Below, piece after piece: positions 52,694 to 61,934 of a stretch of DNA of 64,000 nt. A program made the translations under genes and the position numbers. The notes below the pieces were generated by a model. The model did no database searches. It saw nothing but the letters and a program-made list of their open reading frames with translations, and was not told the origin of the DNA. Within the stretch, counting starts at the first letter, position 1. Every line of letters begins with the position of its first letter. The stretch is from the NCBI GenBank assembly GCA_034432655.1, contig DAOUBP010000113.1, positions 1-64,000 on the forward strand. The letters are read 5' to 3'. The stretch is from DAOUBP01 sp034432655. Its GTDB lineage: Bacteria; Chloroflexota; Anaerolineae; CG2-30-64-16.

Positions 52694-53715
52694 GACTGCA
52701 GACCACTGCATAGAACATTAACACAACTTTCTTCGTTACGGAAGGCAGCCGCCATCTTGTGACTACGGCGCTTGACCCCATCGAACAAGCGCTCGACCAC
52801 ATTAGTGTTGCGGATCATCTTCCAGTACTCTTTAGAGAAGGCGTAGAAGGCCAAACAGGCGTCCAAATCGCGCTTGAGACACTCTACCTGCGCTAGGATA
52901 AGCTCGGCGGAACTTCTGCCGATGATCGTCGCCGATGATCAGCTTGACCCCATTGAGGCCACGGGTCACGAGGCTTTGCAGGGAGGTGCGCCAATGCACC
53001 TCCTGCTCACCCAACGAGACGGAGACCCCCAGGATGCGGCGCTGACTATCTGGGGTTATGCCCACCGCGATGAGAATGGTTAGATCACGTAGCTGCGCAT
53101 CCTCTCGGACCGTCTCGTAGCGGGCATCCAGAAACAGGTAGACGATCTCACCCAGCGGCCGGTTGCGCCAGGCGGTCAAGACCTCGTCCAGCTGCGCGGC
53201 GGCCCGGCTGACTTGGCTGGAGGAGACTGCGCTGCTGTACAGCTGCTTCACGATCACGCTGACCTTGCGGGTCGAGACCCCTTGCCCGTACATCTCGGCC
53301 AGGGCCAGGTTCAGCGCTCGCTCATTGCGCAACCCTTTCTCCAGCGCTTGCGGGTAGAAGCCGCCCTCCCACACCTAGGGAATCGCAAACTCGATCTCGC
53401 CTAAGCGTGTCGTCACGGTCTTGGGCTTGAAGCCGTTAGCATGGCCACGGCGCTCGGCGGTGTGTTGGTAAGGTGCTGCGCCCAGATAGTTCTGGCGCTC
53501 GATGCGCATGGTCTCGTTAACGAGCACCCGTACCAACTCGGGCAGTATGTCGAGCCCTTTCTCGATGATGGTTTCCAGCAAGTCGGTCGGCAGGGTCAGC
53601 TCGGATCGGTGAGCCATGGTTGTCACTCCTTTCAGGGTCAGGCTTTGCTGTCAGGACACCAGACCCACCGCCCATCTCAAGTGGTGGCTCAGATTTTACA
53701 GAAACGATGTTACAC
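52694..53715 (-). mobile_element. Degraded IS256-type element A
   Basis: The upstream end on the minus strand is visible as GTGTAACATCGTTTCTGTAA (53715 downward), a typical IS256-family terminal sequence just before the transposase start at 53626. The other end is missing. Sequence runs from the transposase C-terminus straight into the epimerase gene. The element lies inside element B. Confidence 0.8.
52700..53626 (-). pseudogene. IS256 family transposase, broken (element A)
   Basis: The N-terminal 83 codons (SELTLPTDLLETIIEKGLD onward) end at an in-frame TAG (53377-53375) exactly where relatives have Gln before the GGFYPQALEKGL stretch. The frame then continues through the DDE core (VYLFLDARYETVRED, KLIIGDDH). 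About 100 residues are then deleted and the frame shifts, resuming at VECLKRDLDACLAFYAFSKE and ending EYWKMIRNTNVVERLFDGVK with NEESCVNVLCS. It cannot make a full transposase. GGAGTGAC lies before the start. Confidence 0.85.
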
Positions 53716-54304
53716 TACTCTCACCGGCTTCGGTAATGCCAATCACTGCCCGAATGGGCATTTGACAGCCCTCTGCCTCGTAGATGATGCTAAAGTAGGC
53801 ACCATCGGCAAAGGCATACAGGTAATGGCTGGCCAAGGGGCGCTGCTTCCAAGTGTCATATTCTGCTTCGAGCGTATGGAAGACCCGAGAGACTGTCGAG
53901 GCGCTGGGATTGACGCCGGTCAACTGCGCCCATACTCCGCCGACGCCGTGTGTGCTCAGCCCGCGGATGAACATGTCACTGATTCTTTGATCAGTCTCGG
54001 CTTGCCGCTGGGCGTAATGCTCGAACACCTATGGCTGAAAGCCCTTGCGTGTACGGGGCACCAGCAGAGCGTTGATCAAGCCCAGACCGGTGACCAGGTT
54101 GCGGGTGTAGTAGCCGTTGCGGTGATCCCACCGCCACGGCGTTCGTTCACAGCGCTCAGCGCCAATAAAGCGTTCAACTTCTTCTTCCAGCACGGCAACC
54201 AACGTCATGTGAACGGCCTCGCGCAACCGTTCCCGCAAGGTGGCCAAAAAATCATCGCGGCCGATGAGGGGCTGAACCGGTGTATTCTGGGCTTTGAGCG
54301 TCAT
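53716..54304 (-). pseudogene. IS256 family transposase, truncated (element B)
   Basis: The frame begins MTLKAQNTPVQPLIGRDDF with GGAGA upstream and carries the N-terminal domain (RFIGAERCERTPWRWDHRNG). It meets an in-frame TAG at 54031-54029 after RKGFQP, then continues FEHYAQRQAETDQRISDMF to the first catalytic aspartate region (LYAFADGAYFSIIYE). Element A interrupts it at GITEAGES. The TAG sits at the codon equivalent to the one in element A. Confidence 0.8.
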
Positions 54305-54371
54305 ATAGTCTCCTTCAGGGATGTAAAGTTCGTACTGACCCAAAGATACTCGGCTTTCGCTTTTTTACACA
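53716..54371 (-). mobile_element. Truncated IS256-type element B
   Basis: The upstream end GTGTAAAAAAGCGAAAGCC lies near 54371-54350. The transposase is cut off at 53716 by element A. The 3' half is not found on the other side of A. Confidence 0.7.
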
Positions 54372-54614
54372 AAATCCAGTATACTACCGACGCTACAGGT
54401 ATCAGGACGGACGTACATTAGCTCGCTATCCGTCCCAATTGCAAAGGTGCAACAAATCATAGAGTTGCTTGCGGAATTGAGATAGACTTGCGTCCATGCC
54501 TTCACAATGACTCAAATTTCGGAATTGTGCAAGCGCACTTCCCTCGATTCCGGCAGTTTGTCCGGAGTCCAGTTACACCGCCCTGGTGACCAATTCTGTT
54601 AATCCGCCTAAGAA

Positions 54615-56402
54615 ATGAACGAACCGAGAGTTAGCGTGGGCCTAAAAGTACTTTTCCAACTCAGTCTACTTATCGTGGTAGGCCTAACTATTCCTTACGT
54701 CCGAATTCAGGCATTTGGGAACCTTGGAAAAATTCTCATCCTAAAAACGTTATGGACACATTTCAGCACGAAAGAGGTTAATAGTAATCCGCTATATGCC
54801 TTGGCTCCAATTGAATCTGTTGCAGACGGTTTAATTTCGCAAGCGTCACCTGCTCAATGGTCTCTTGGCACCGTCCTTGACCCAAAGACGCAAGGAGAGC
54901 TTTTGCAAGGAGCCTTCTTATTAGAGCAAACTCTGGTCAGTAGTAAACAGCCGATGAATTACATTTGGGCGGCTCGCATATATCGATTGTTAAGCGAAAA
55001 TATGAAAGCAGTGGATCTGGCTACCAAAGCAATCGATTTGGGATTAAATTCCGGACATCAGGAACTAGGTTATATTTATGATGGTCTTGGAGAATCTGAA
55101 ACAGCATTGAACGAATATGAGGCTTCAGCATCGCGAATCTCAATTGATTTCAGGCTAGCAAACTATCTCCTCCTAACAGAAAATTGCATGACTTTTACTT
55201 GTCAAGAAGAGTATTTTCACAAATTGTCAACTCTTGATCCTTGGCTTCCTTCAGTTGTTTGGGCTTCTGTCATTAGAGGCGACGTACCCAGCCGCAGTAT
55301 TCTTACTGATTCAAATTGGTCTCATAAGGAACCAAGACTCCAGCAGAAAGCGGCCGAGGTGCTAAACAAGGCCCTAGAAGCTGGTGCGGTCACACTTGCC
55401 GAAAGCAGAGAACTCATCCATTATTGGTTAGAAAGCGGCCAGCTCGATGCTCTATCGCATTTTGTCAGAATTTCGAAAGGGCATTTTCGCTCTGAAGAGA
55501 TCATTTTTTGGTTGTCTCTTGCTGAACTTCAGCGAGAAAATTATGAAAGTGCATATAAGATTTTGAGTGCTGTCTCAGACGATGGACATTCAGAGAATTT
55601 CTTTGGACAACTTGCTCGCTATTCGAGACTACGTGCGTGGCAGAGCAACGGTATGGCTCGCTCTGAATGGTTGACAAATAGTAAGTTTTGGTATCATCAA
55701 GCAGTGACGGTTGACCCGCGAGACATGATTCTTCGGAAAGAACTGATTGACTTGGCGAAAGAACTCAACGAAATACAAGACTCAATGGGTGGCTCCAATC
55801 AACCAGATATTTTCCTGAAGGCAAAAAGGCTAGTAGACGAAAGTTGCAACACCGGTCAAACGAAATACGATCTGGGCAGAAATTTACTGTTGTCGAGCAC
55901 CTCCAAACCAAGCGAGTGGAGTTGGGCGGTGCGCAATCAGCCGCCGTATGCCAAGGCTAATTACCATCTTGGGATAACCAGCAAAGGTTACGTTAGTTTG
56001 CAACCGGCGTTAATGATTCACGGAGTATCCACGAAGTTGGTCTCACCAGGAGAACTGCCTAGTTGGGCAGGTGTAACCACCCTTCAGTCGTTTTCGTTCA
56101 AGCAAGGTTCGAGAGGATATCTGCTAACTTTTGCCTATCGAACAGAAAGGATCACTTCTGACAGTATAGTGCTAGAGCTTACTCCCAACAAAAAGTTTTC
56201 ACTTCCTGCAATCGACAATGGTTGGCGCTACTTTGGTGTTGTGATACCGATTGAGGGGACCGAAAGGACAATGATCCGCCCAGCCTTTAGGCTTTATCAT
56301 ACAACGGGAAGCCTGTACATTCAAGACTTACAGCTTAGGGAGATTAGGCTTTCTGCCCAAGCCACTCGATGCTCTCGGTGGGTACATGGAGTTTTGCAGT
56401 AG
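54615..56402 (+). CDS. Membrane-anchored TPR-like protein of the polysaccharide locus
   Basis: A 595-residue protein of unknown function. One N-terminal hydrophobic segment (VLFQLSLLIVVGLTIPYV) anchors it. Residues about 85-420 are helical with tetratricopeptide-like pairs (YIWAARIYRLLSENMKAVDL, IFWLSLAELQRENYESAYKI). The last 130 residues look like a beta-sandwich (YLLTFAYRTERITSDSIVLE, then YHTTGSLYIQDLQLREI), reminiscent of carbohydrate-binding folds. It starts the AT-richer cluster and its end overlaps the flippase start, so a role in polysaccharide assembly is likely. The 54372-54614 gap shows nothing recognisable. Confidence 0.6.
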   Translation: MNEPRVSVGLKVLFQLSLLIVVGLTIPYVRIQAFGNLGKILILKTLWTHFSTKEVNSNPLYALAPIESVADGLISQASPAQWSLGTVLDPKTQGELLQGAFLLEQTLVSSKQPMNYIWAARIYRLLSENMKAVDLATKAIDLGLNSGHQELGYIYDGLGESETALNEYEASASRISIDFRLANYLLLTENCMTFTCQEEYFHKLSTLDPWLPSVVWASVIRGDVPSRSILTDSNWSHKEPRLQQKAAEVLNKALEAGAVTLAESRELIHYWLESGQLDALSHFVRISKGHFRSEEIIFWLSLAELQRENYESAYKILSAVSDDGHSENFFGQLARYSRLRAWQSNGMARSEWLTNSKFWYHQAVTVDPRDMILRKELIDLAKELNEIQDSMGGSNQPDIFLKAKRLVDESCNTGQTKYDLGRNLLLSSTSKPSEWSWAVRNQPPYAKANYHLGITSKGYVSLQPALMIHGVSTKLVSPGELPSWAGVTTLQSFSFKQGSRGYLLTFAYRTERITSDSIVLELTPNKKFSLPAIDNGWRYFGVVIPIEGTERTMIRPAFRLYHTTGSLYIQDLQLREIRLSAQATRCSRWVHGVLQ

Positions 56403-57924
56403 AAGCAAGCAGGCAGTCGTTGTAATGCCATCTTCAGATCCGCTTTCTGAGCAAGTATCAGCCATGCAATCCCCTGCGCCATCTCAAGCTCCGGCAGTTA
56501 ATAGATTTGTGCGCGATGTCGGACTCTATTCTGCGAGCAGCATAGCAACAATTATACTGGGCTTTGTCCAAGCACTTGTTATTCCTGTATACTTAACAAT
56601 TGAGCAGTTCGGATATTGGCGACTTTTCATCCTTTACCTTGGGTACGCTGGGTTCTTGAATTTTGGGTTCATTGATGGCGTCTTGATACGTTGGGCTGGC
56701 ATGAAATCGACTGAAGCGCAAACAGAAGCTAAAACGGCGTTGCTCTATTTGTTGTTTCAACAGGCTTCTGTGTTGTTGCCGCTCGCCCTGATAGTCGTAA
56801 CATTTGGAAGCGGCATAAACACTTTGTTCTTAATGTGGTTATTGCTTGGTTTATTTGTTACAAGCCTAATGAATCTGGGAAAGACAACTTTGCTGGCCAC
56901 ACTTCTGCTCAAGAGACTTAGTCTTGCTAATGCCATAAATACCGGCGTGTTTTTGGTCGGGATTCTCATAATCGCGATATTTAAACAATGGGACTTATCA
57001 ACATTAATCATTCTTCAAATAGTGAGTGTCCTTATCGCAATCCTGATCATGTTTGACAAAAAGACGTTGCTTAACGAGATGAGGTGGCCTTCTCTTAAGA
57101 AAGTCTTTGGTTTTGGGCTTCGCAATACCCGTTTAGGGTTTTTCGTTCTCTTAGGAAATGGAGGGCTTATTCTGGCCTATACTATTGATCGGCTGGTGGT
57201 AAGCTGGACATCATCAATAGAGCAATTTGCGGTTTATAGCTTTGCTGTGGCTTTCGTGGCTCTAATATATCGTGTTGTGGGTACAATAGCCGATGTAGTG
57301 TTTCCTTATCTAATGCAAATGAGTTCATCACAACAAAATCTGACCTATGGGAGAAGCAAGAGAATCGTCATTGCCATATCCGGTATATCGTTTGTAACAT
57401 ATTTTCCTGTGCATTACGCAGTCATGAGATTTCTTCCGCAGTACTCCCATAGTCTTCCTGTTACCAAAATATTGCTGATGGGAACAACTATTGGAGCTGT
57501 GCTGAGAATGATTCAGGTTAACTACTTCAAAATGCGACAGGAGCAGCAGCTTTTCTTCCGGTTCGCTTTGTTCGCTAACGGACTGTTTTTTCTTCTTGCC
57601 CTTCTTGTCTCTCGGTGGAACCAGCTTGCATGGTTTTCGGTCGTCGCTGTTGTGGCAAACTTCGCTTGGTATATCATGAATGATTTGCATTTATGTCAGA
57701 GAATGAACATTGATATACGAGAGCAGATTAGAGAAATAGGAATGTTATTCGTATTCTGGGTCAGTTTCTTGATCCTTTCTTCTTTATCTTATCTCCTGTG
57801 GTTTTGGGGGGTACTTTATTTTTGGGCCTCAATCATGTTGGCTGTCTTTCTGCTTTGGAATGACCGCGAGTGGCTTGCGGCAGTAACCACTTCCCTCTTG
57901 CCCTTTAGGCGGAGTTACCCTTGA
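56386..57924 (+). CDS. Wzx-type oligosaccharide flippase
   Basis: A 512-residue membrane protein of the polysaccharide transport/MATE-like superfamily with 12 to 14 helices. It should flip lipid-linked repeat units across the membrane. VNRFVRDVGLYSASSIATII and VIPVYLTIEQFGYWRLFILY near the N-terminus are typical. The ATG at 56386 overlaps the upstream stop by 17 nt; ATG 56425 gives a more natural start and cannot be excluded. It uses AT-rich codons unlike the genes before 51 kb. Confidence 0.85.
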   Translation: MEFCSRSKQAVVVMPSSDPLSEQVSAMQSPAPSQAPAVNRFVRDVGLYSASSIATIILGFVQALVIPVYLTIEQFGYWRLFILYLGYAGFLNFGFIDGVLIRWAGMKSTEAQTEAKTALLYLLFQQASVLLPLALIVVTFGSGINTLFLMWLLLGLFVTSLMNLGKTTLLATLLLKRLSLANAINTGVFLVGILIIAIFKQWDLSTLIILQIVSVLIAILIMFDKKTLLNEMRWPSLKKVFGFGLRNTRLGFFVLLGNGGLILAYTIDRLVVSWTSSIEQFAVYSFAVAFVALIYRVVGTIADVVFPYLMQMSSSQQNLTYGRSKRIVIAISGISFVTYFPVHYAVMRFLPQYSHSLPVTKILLMGTTIGAVLRMIQVNYFKMRQEQQLFFRFALFANGLFFLLALLVSRWNQLAWFSVVAVVANFAWYIMNDLHLCQRMNIDIREQIREIGMLFVFWVSFLILSSLSYLLWFWGVLYFWASIMLAVFLLWNDREWLAAVTTSLLPFRRSYP

Positions 57925-59261
57925 TTAGTTTGGTAATTTTTCTTGTCACATGTTTACTAACCGCAGCGATTGGAGCTCGCTTTCGCGACTTGCTCTCACC
58001 GCTTAGCGTGATGGTTATTGTCTGGGGTGTATCGCTTAGCCTTTATTACCTAAAGCTGATCTATTATATTGATCTTCACCTTGAAACCTTGGCCCTTATC
58101 ATTTTGGGATTGTTTTCGTTTGCAGCAGGATTCTTGATTGTAAGTCGGCACCGACATGTTCAACAAACGAAATCCGATGCAGGTGAAGATATCGTCACTC
58201 CAGCACAACGTTTACGTGAAACGGTCAACGCAAACCGCTTTTTCATCCTGTGTATGATTTTGTTTGTCTTGGGAATGATCGGCCAGATACGTTTTTTGAA
58301 TAAAGTTGATGAGGTGGTCGGGCTGTCTTACGCCGTTGATAATCCAGAAGTCTTGCATTTTGCCACAGCAGTAGGCGATCTTAAACGCTTAGAGGGCCTA
58401 GGGGTGCTAGCCTCCACAAATCTTGTAAATACCGTTGTGTTGCTCAGCTATTTAGTCCTATTTGGGCGCAAACGCAATTTACAAACTATGCTTGTGAGTG
58501 CTGCACTTCTTTTTAGCATTGCCGCCGTACTATTCCGCACAAGTCGAACTGGTGTCTTCATCCCGGCGATTTGGAGCGTTGTTATGTATTTCTATCTCGT
58601 TGGTGGCCTGCGGATACGATTACGTTCCTTGGTTTTTGTTTTCTTGGCGCTATCTGTGCTGCTTGCCGTCTTCCTGGGCATTGCTGGGCTCATTGGGAAA
58701 ATTGAAGCCGCAGAAGTCTATCGATTGTACTGGCAATCAAGCCTTCCTTTCAACAGGGCTTTCGCGTCCCTTTACTTTTACGGTACCTCAGCAATTCCGG
58801 CGTTCCAGGTATTCGTCGATTCAACTCACGAGTTTTTGGGAGGGCGATCAACGTTTCTTCCATTTCTGAGAGCAATCCAGCTTGTTGTGCCAGATATTGA
58901 GTTGGTAGATACCGTCAGACCGTATGTTTTTGTTCCGCTCCCGACTAATGTGTTTACCGGTCTCGCTCCGTTTTATGAGGATTTTGGCGTTGGCGGTATT
59001 ATCTTATTCTCTCTAGCCTTCGGCTGTATATCTGCTTTTTTCTATAGGCGGATGAAAGAGAGGCCTTCGTTAGCTTTGGTCCTGTTTGCTTCGCTCTTGA
59101 CAACTACGATCTTCTGGAGTGCTTTTCAGAGTATTATCATTTTCATTGTAATTTGGTACTACGCGGTAGTGGCTATTGCGGTGGGGCTATTGGTTACCCG
59201 CAGATCCGAAACGCAGCGAGTTGCGCGTCACGAGTTCAAATGGGGATCAACGAAATCATGA
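57921..59261 (+). CDS. Wzy-type O-antigen/polysaccharide polymerase
   Basis: A 446-residue integral membrane protein with about eleven helices and a large extracytoplasmic loop near residues 270-350. The pattern RTSRTGVFIPAIW, then YFYGTSAIPAF and PLPTNVFTGLAPFYEDFGVGG, is that of the oligosaccharide repeat unit polymerase family, which joins flipped units into a chain. It starts at TTG within the TTGA that ends the flippase, a stop-start overlap. Its end overlaps the next gene by ATGA. Confidence 0.82.
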   Translation: MISLVIFLVTCLLTAAIGARFRDLLSPLSVMVIVWGVSLSLYYLKLIYYIDLHLETLALIILGLFSFAAGFLIVSRHRHVQQTKSDAGEDIVTPAQRLRETVNANRFFILCMILFVLGMIGQIRFLNKVDEVVGLSYAVDNPEVLHFATAVGDLKRLEGLGVLASTNLVNTVVLLSYLVLFGRKRNLQTMLVSAALLFSIAAVLFRTSRTGVFIPAIWSVVMYFYLVGGLRIRLRSLVFVFLALSVLLAVFLGIAGLIGKIEAAEVYRLYWQSSLPFNRAFASLYFYGTSAIPAFQVFVDSTHEFLGGRSTFLPFLRAIQLVVPDIELVDTVRPYVFVPLPTNVFTGLAPFYEDFGVGGIILFSLAFGCISAFFYRRMKERPSLALVLFASLLTTTIFWSAFQSIIIFIVIWYYAVVAIAVGLLVTRRSETQRVARHEFKWGSTKS

Positions 59262-60238
59262 TCGACTTGTCCATATGTATCGTTAACTGGAATACGGGGG
59301 CGTTACTCTCTAGATGTGTTGAGTCGATTCTGTCTAATGTGAGGGATATTTCGTATGAAATATTTGTTATTGACAATAAATCATCCGATAACAGCATAGA
59401 GATGTGCATAAGTCGGTTTGCACAAGATCCTCACCTTCGTTTTCTGCCCCAATCTGCGAACCTAGGCTTTGCGGCTGGAAATAACATAGCTCTCAAGCAG
59501 GCCAGTGGGCGCTATGTGGTCCTTCTAAACCCTGATACTATTGTCAAGCCTGGATCGTTTGAGACCGTTGTGAAATTCATGGATGCTAATCCTTCATGCG
59601 GGGTTGTGGGGCCGAAGCTCCTGAACGAGGATGGTTCTATTCAGCGATCAGTTGGTAACTTCCCTGATCTAGCGGCAATATTTTGGGAAGCAACGCGGCT
59701 TCGAATTGTGTTCCCAAAAGTGAAGATGTTTTCATCATTCAAACGTTTCGATCTCGACTACGACAAGCTTCAGGAGGTGGATCAGCCGTCGGGGGCCTGT
59801 CTCTTCGTTCGCCGAGAAGCCATACAACAAGTAGGCCTATTGGATGAGGGCTACTTCATGTACTATGAAGACCTGGATTGGTGTTATCGCATCAAACACG
59901 CTGGCTGGCGGATTTATTACTTACCGGATGCAGAAGTAGTACACTTAGGTGGTCAAAGCTCTCAGTTGCACCTAGACGTAAGAATTGTGGAAAATGCGCG
60001 CAGCAAATTGCGGTATTTCGAGAAGCACTATAGCTCCCGTCCCTTATATAGATTGCTGATTCGAGTGATCATGGCTTCTGAGGCTCTGGCCAAAATCATA
60101 TTGTGTCTCGGGGGTCTAATCTCTTCGCAAAAGAGGGAACTTGCTAAGCGGAGCATCTCCAAGTACCTAGCCGTTGTCGGCCTCACAATGAGGCTGCCTA
60201 ACAACAAAATAATCCACAGACAGGAAGATACCAAATGA
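59258..60238 (+). CDS. Glycosyltransferase family 2 (rhamnosyltransferase-like)
   Basis: A 326-residue GT-A fold enzyme. SICIVNWNTGALLSRCVESI begins the domain; VIDNKSSDNSIEM holds the nucleotide-binding acid, and LLNPDTIVKPGSFE carries the DxD-like metal site. ASGACLFVRREAIQQVGLLD-like sequence and MYYEDLDWCYRIKHAGW supply the acceptor side and likely catalytic acid. A C-terminal membrane-associating helix follows. Sequence style resembles dTDP-rhamnosyltransferases, which would fit rmlA nearby. The start overlaps the polymerase stop (ATGA). Confidence 0.87.
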   Translation: MIDLSICIVNWNTGALLSRCVESILSNVRDISYEIFVIDNKSSDNSIEMCISRFAQDPHLRFLPQSANLGFAAGNNIALKQASGRYVVLLNPDTIVKPGSFETVVKFMDANPSCGVVGPKLLNEDGSIQRSVGNFPDLAAIFWEATRLRIVFPKVKMFSSFKRFDLDYDKLQEVDQPSGACLFVRREAIQQVGLLDEGYFMYYEDLDWCYRIKHAGWRIYYLPDAEVVHLGGQSSQLHLDVRIVENARSKLRYFEKHYSSRPLYRLLIRVIMASEALAKIILCLGGLISSQKRELAKRSISKYLAVVGLTMRLPNNKIIHRQEDTK

Positions 60239-61371
60239 CAAATCCCGTCCAATTGTTTGTCCCTACTTTCCGCGTCGAAGAGGTGCTCGACGAAATCCGA
60301 GAATGCCTGGTCAAAGGTTGGACTGGGTTGGGCTTCAAGACGCTTCAATTCGAAGACGCATGGCGCACCTACACCGGCTTGCCTTATGCACACTTCATTA
60401 ACTCGGCTACAGCTGGCCTGCATTTGGCGTTGGCTCTTCTCAAGGAAGCCGATGGCTGGCAGGCAGGGGATGAGATTATCACCACCCCTTTGACCTTTGT
60501 CTCGACGAACCATGCCATTCTGTATGAAGGTTTGCAACCGGTCTTTGCCGATGTAGACGAGTATTTATGTTTGGCACCCGACTCCATCCGGGAGCGGATC
60601 ACTCCCCGGACTCGGGCCGTGATCTTTGTCGGCATGGGGGGCAATACTGGTCGTCTGCCTGAGGTTGTTCAACTCTGCCGTGAAGAGGGGCTGCGCTTGA
60701 TCCTCGATGCCGCCCACATGACCGGCACACGTCTCAATGGCATACATGTGGGCGGCGAAGCTGATGTGGCCGTATTCAGCTTTCAAGCTGTTAAGAACTT
60801 ACCCACGGCTGACTCCGGCATGATATGTTTCCGCGAGGCAGCGCTAGATGCTGAGGTGCGCAAATGGACGTGGCTTGGTATCAATAAGGACACCTATGCG
60901 CGCACATACGATCAGGGCTCGTATAAGTGGATGTATGACGTGGAGCATGTCGGTTTCAAATACCATGGCAACTCCATTATGGCGGCAATGGGGCTGGTAG
61001 GCCTTCGGTATGTAGACCAGGACAACGCTTATCGCCGCCAGCTGGCTAACTGGTACGATCACCTGTTGGCTGATGAGCCGCTGATTCGAACTGTCCCCAT
61101 ACCTACTGGTTGTGAACCATCGCGCCATCTCTACCAAATCATGGTGGACAATCGGGATGAAGTTATGCTGGCTCTTAACGCACAGCAAATCTATCCCGGC
61201 GTACACTATCGTGATAACACGGCTTATCGCATGTTCAGATATGCGGCTGGCACATGCCCGAATGCCGCGCGTGCCAGTGATACACTGATCTCGTTGCCCA
61301 TGCACATGCGGCTATCTTATGCCGACATTGTACGCGTTGCATCCGCGCTCAAATCCATCGTTCGGCACTGA
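60235..61371 (+). CDS. DegT/DnrJ/EryC1/StrS family sugar aminotransferase
   Basis: A 378-residue PLP enzyme that aminates a keto-sugar nucleotide. INSATAGLHLALALLKEA and ITTPLTFVSTNHAILYEG form the cofactor cradle, LILDAAHMTGTRLNG carries the aspartate, and FSFQAVKNLPTADSGMI holds the Schiff-base lysine. The length and fold match amino-sugar aminotransferases such as PseC or WbpE types. The ATGA overlap joins it to the glycosyltransferase. The acetyltransferase downstream suggests an N-acetylated amino sugar product. Confidence 0.9.
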   Translation: MTNPVQLFVPTFRVEEVLDEIRECLVKGWTGLGFKTLQFEDAWRTYTGLPYAHFINSATAGLHLALALLKEADGWQAGDEIITTPLTFVSTNHAILYEGLQPVFADVDEYLCLAPDSIRERITPRTRAVIFVGMGGNTGRLPEVVQLCREEGLRLILDAAHMTGTRLNGIHVGGEADVAVFSFQAVKNLPTADSGMICFREAALDAEVRKWTWLGINKDTYARTYDQGSYKWMYDVEHVGFKYHGNSIMAAMGLVGLRYVDQDNAYRRQLANWYDHLLADEPLIRTVPIPTGCEPSRHLYQIMVDNRDEVMLALNAQQIYPGVHYRDNTAYRMFRYAAGTCPNAARASDTLISLPMHMRLSYADIVRVASALKSIVRH

Positions 61372-61379
61372 GCACTAGT

Positions 61380-61895
61380 ATGCCCAAGCCTCCCATGCCC
61401 ATCCTAGAGGACAGCCAGGTACGGTTACGTCCTCTAACAGCGGAAGATCTGCCGATGACGCTCGCCTGGCGTAACCAGGACGCGGTCCGTAAATGGTTTT
61501 TCCATTCAGACATAATCTCTCCGGAACAGCACCGCGCCTGGTTCGAATCTTATTGCGAACGAGACGATGATTTCGTCTTCGTGATTGAAGAAAGGAGCAC
61601 GTTGAGGGTGCCGGTCGGGCAGGTGTCACTGTATCACGTTGATCAAACACAGCGCAAAGCGGAATTCGGCCGGTTGATGATCGGCGACCCACGGGCACGA
61701 GGAATGGGGTTGGCGAAGGCCGCAACTCGCCTCATACTTGACTTTGCAGCACACCATCTGTGTCTGCACGAAGTATACCTTGAAGTCTACGAGACCAATG
61801 CCCCCGCATTGGCTATTTACCGATCATGTGGTTTTTCCGAAGTGTGGCACAACAAAGGTATCATTCATATGAGGTGGCAAATCCCGCCAAACTAA
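61380..61895 (+). CDS. GNAT N-acetyltransferase (PseH/RimJ-like)
   Basis: A 171-residue GNAT protein. VRLRPLTAEDLPMTLAWRNQ at the start is typical, and the acetyl-CoA pyrophosphate loop is DPRARGMGLAKAATRL, followed by EVYETNAPALAIYRSCGF. Relatives acetylate the amino group of UDP- or dTDP-amino sugars. It lies eight bases after the aminotransferase stop, so it probably acylates that enzyme's product. Confidence 0.87.
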   Translation: MPKPPMPILEDSQVRLRPLTAEDLPMTLAWRNQDAVRKWFFHSDIISPEQHRAWFESYCERDDDFVFVIEERSTLRVPVGQVSLYHVDQTQRKAEFGRLMIGDPRARGMGLAKAATRLILDFAAHHLCLHEVYLEVYETNAPALAIYRSCGFSEVWHNKGIIHMRWQIPPN

Positions 61896-61934
61896 ACTGT
61901 GTCTCAATATAGGACACTCACTAAGGGGAAGCCG

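Noticed and set aside
53441..54421. 326-codon plus-strand open frame across the IS region
   Set aside because: It runs antisense through both transposase remnants and the IS end, with no recognisable domain.
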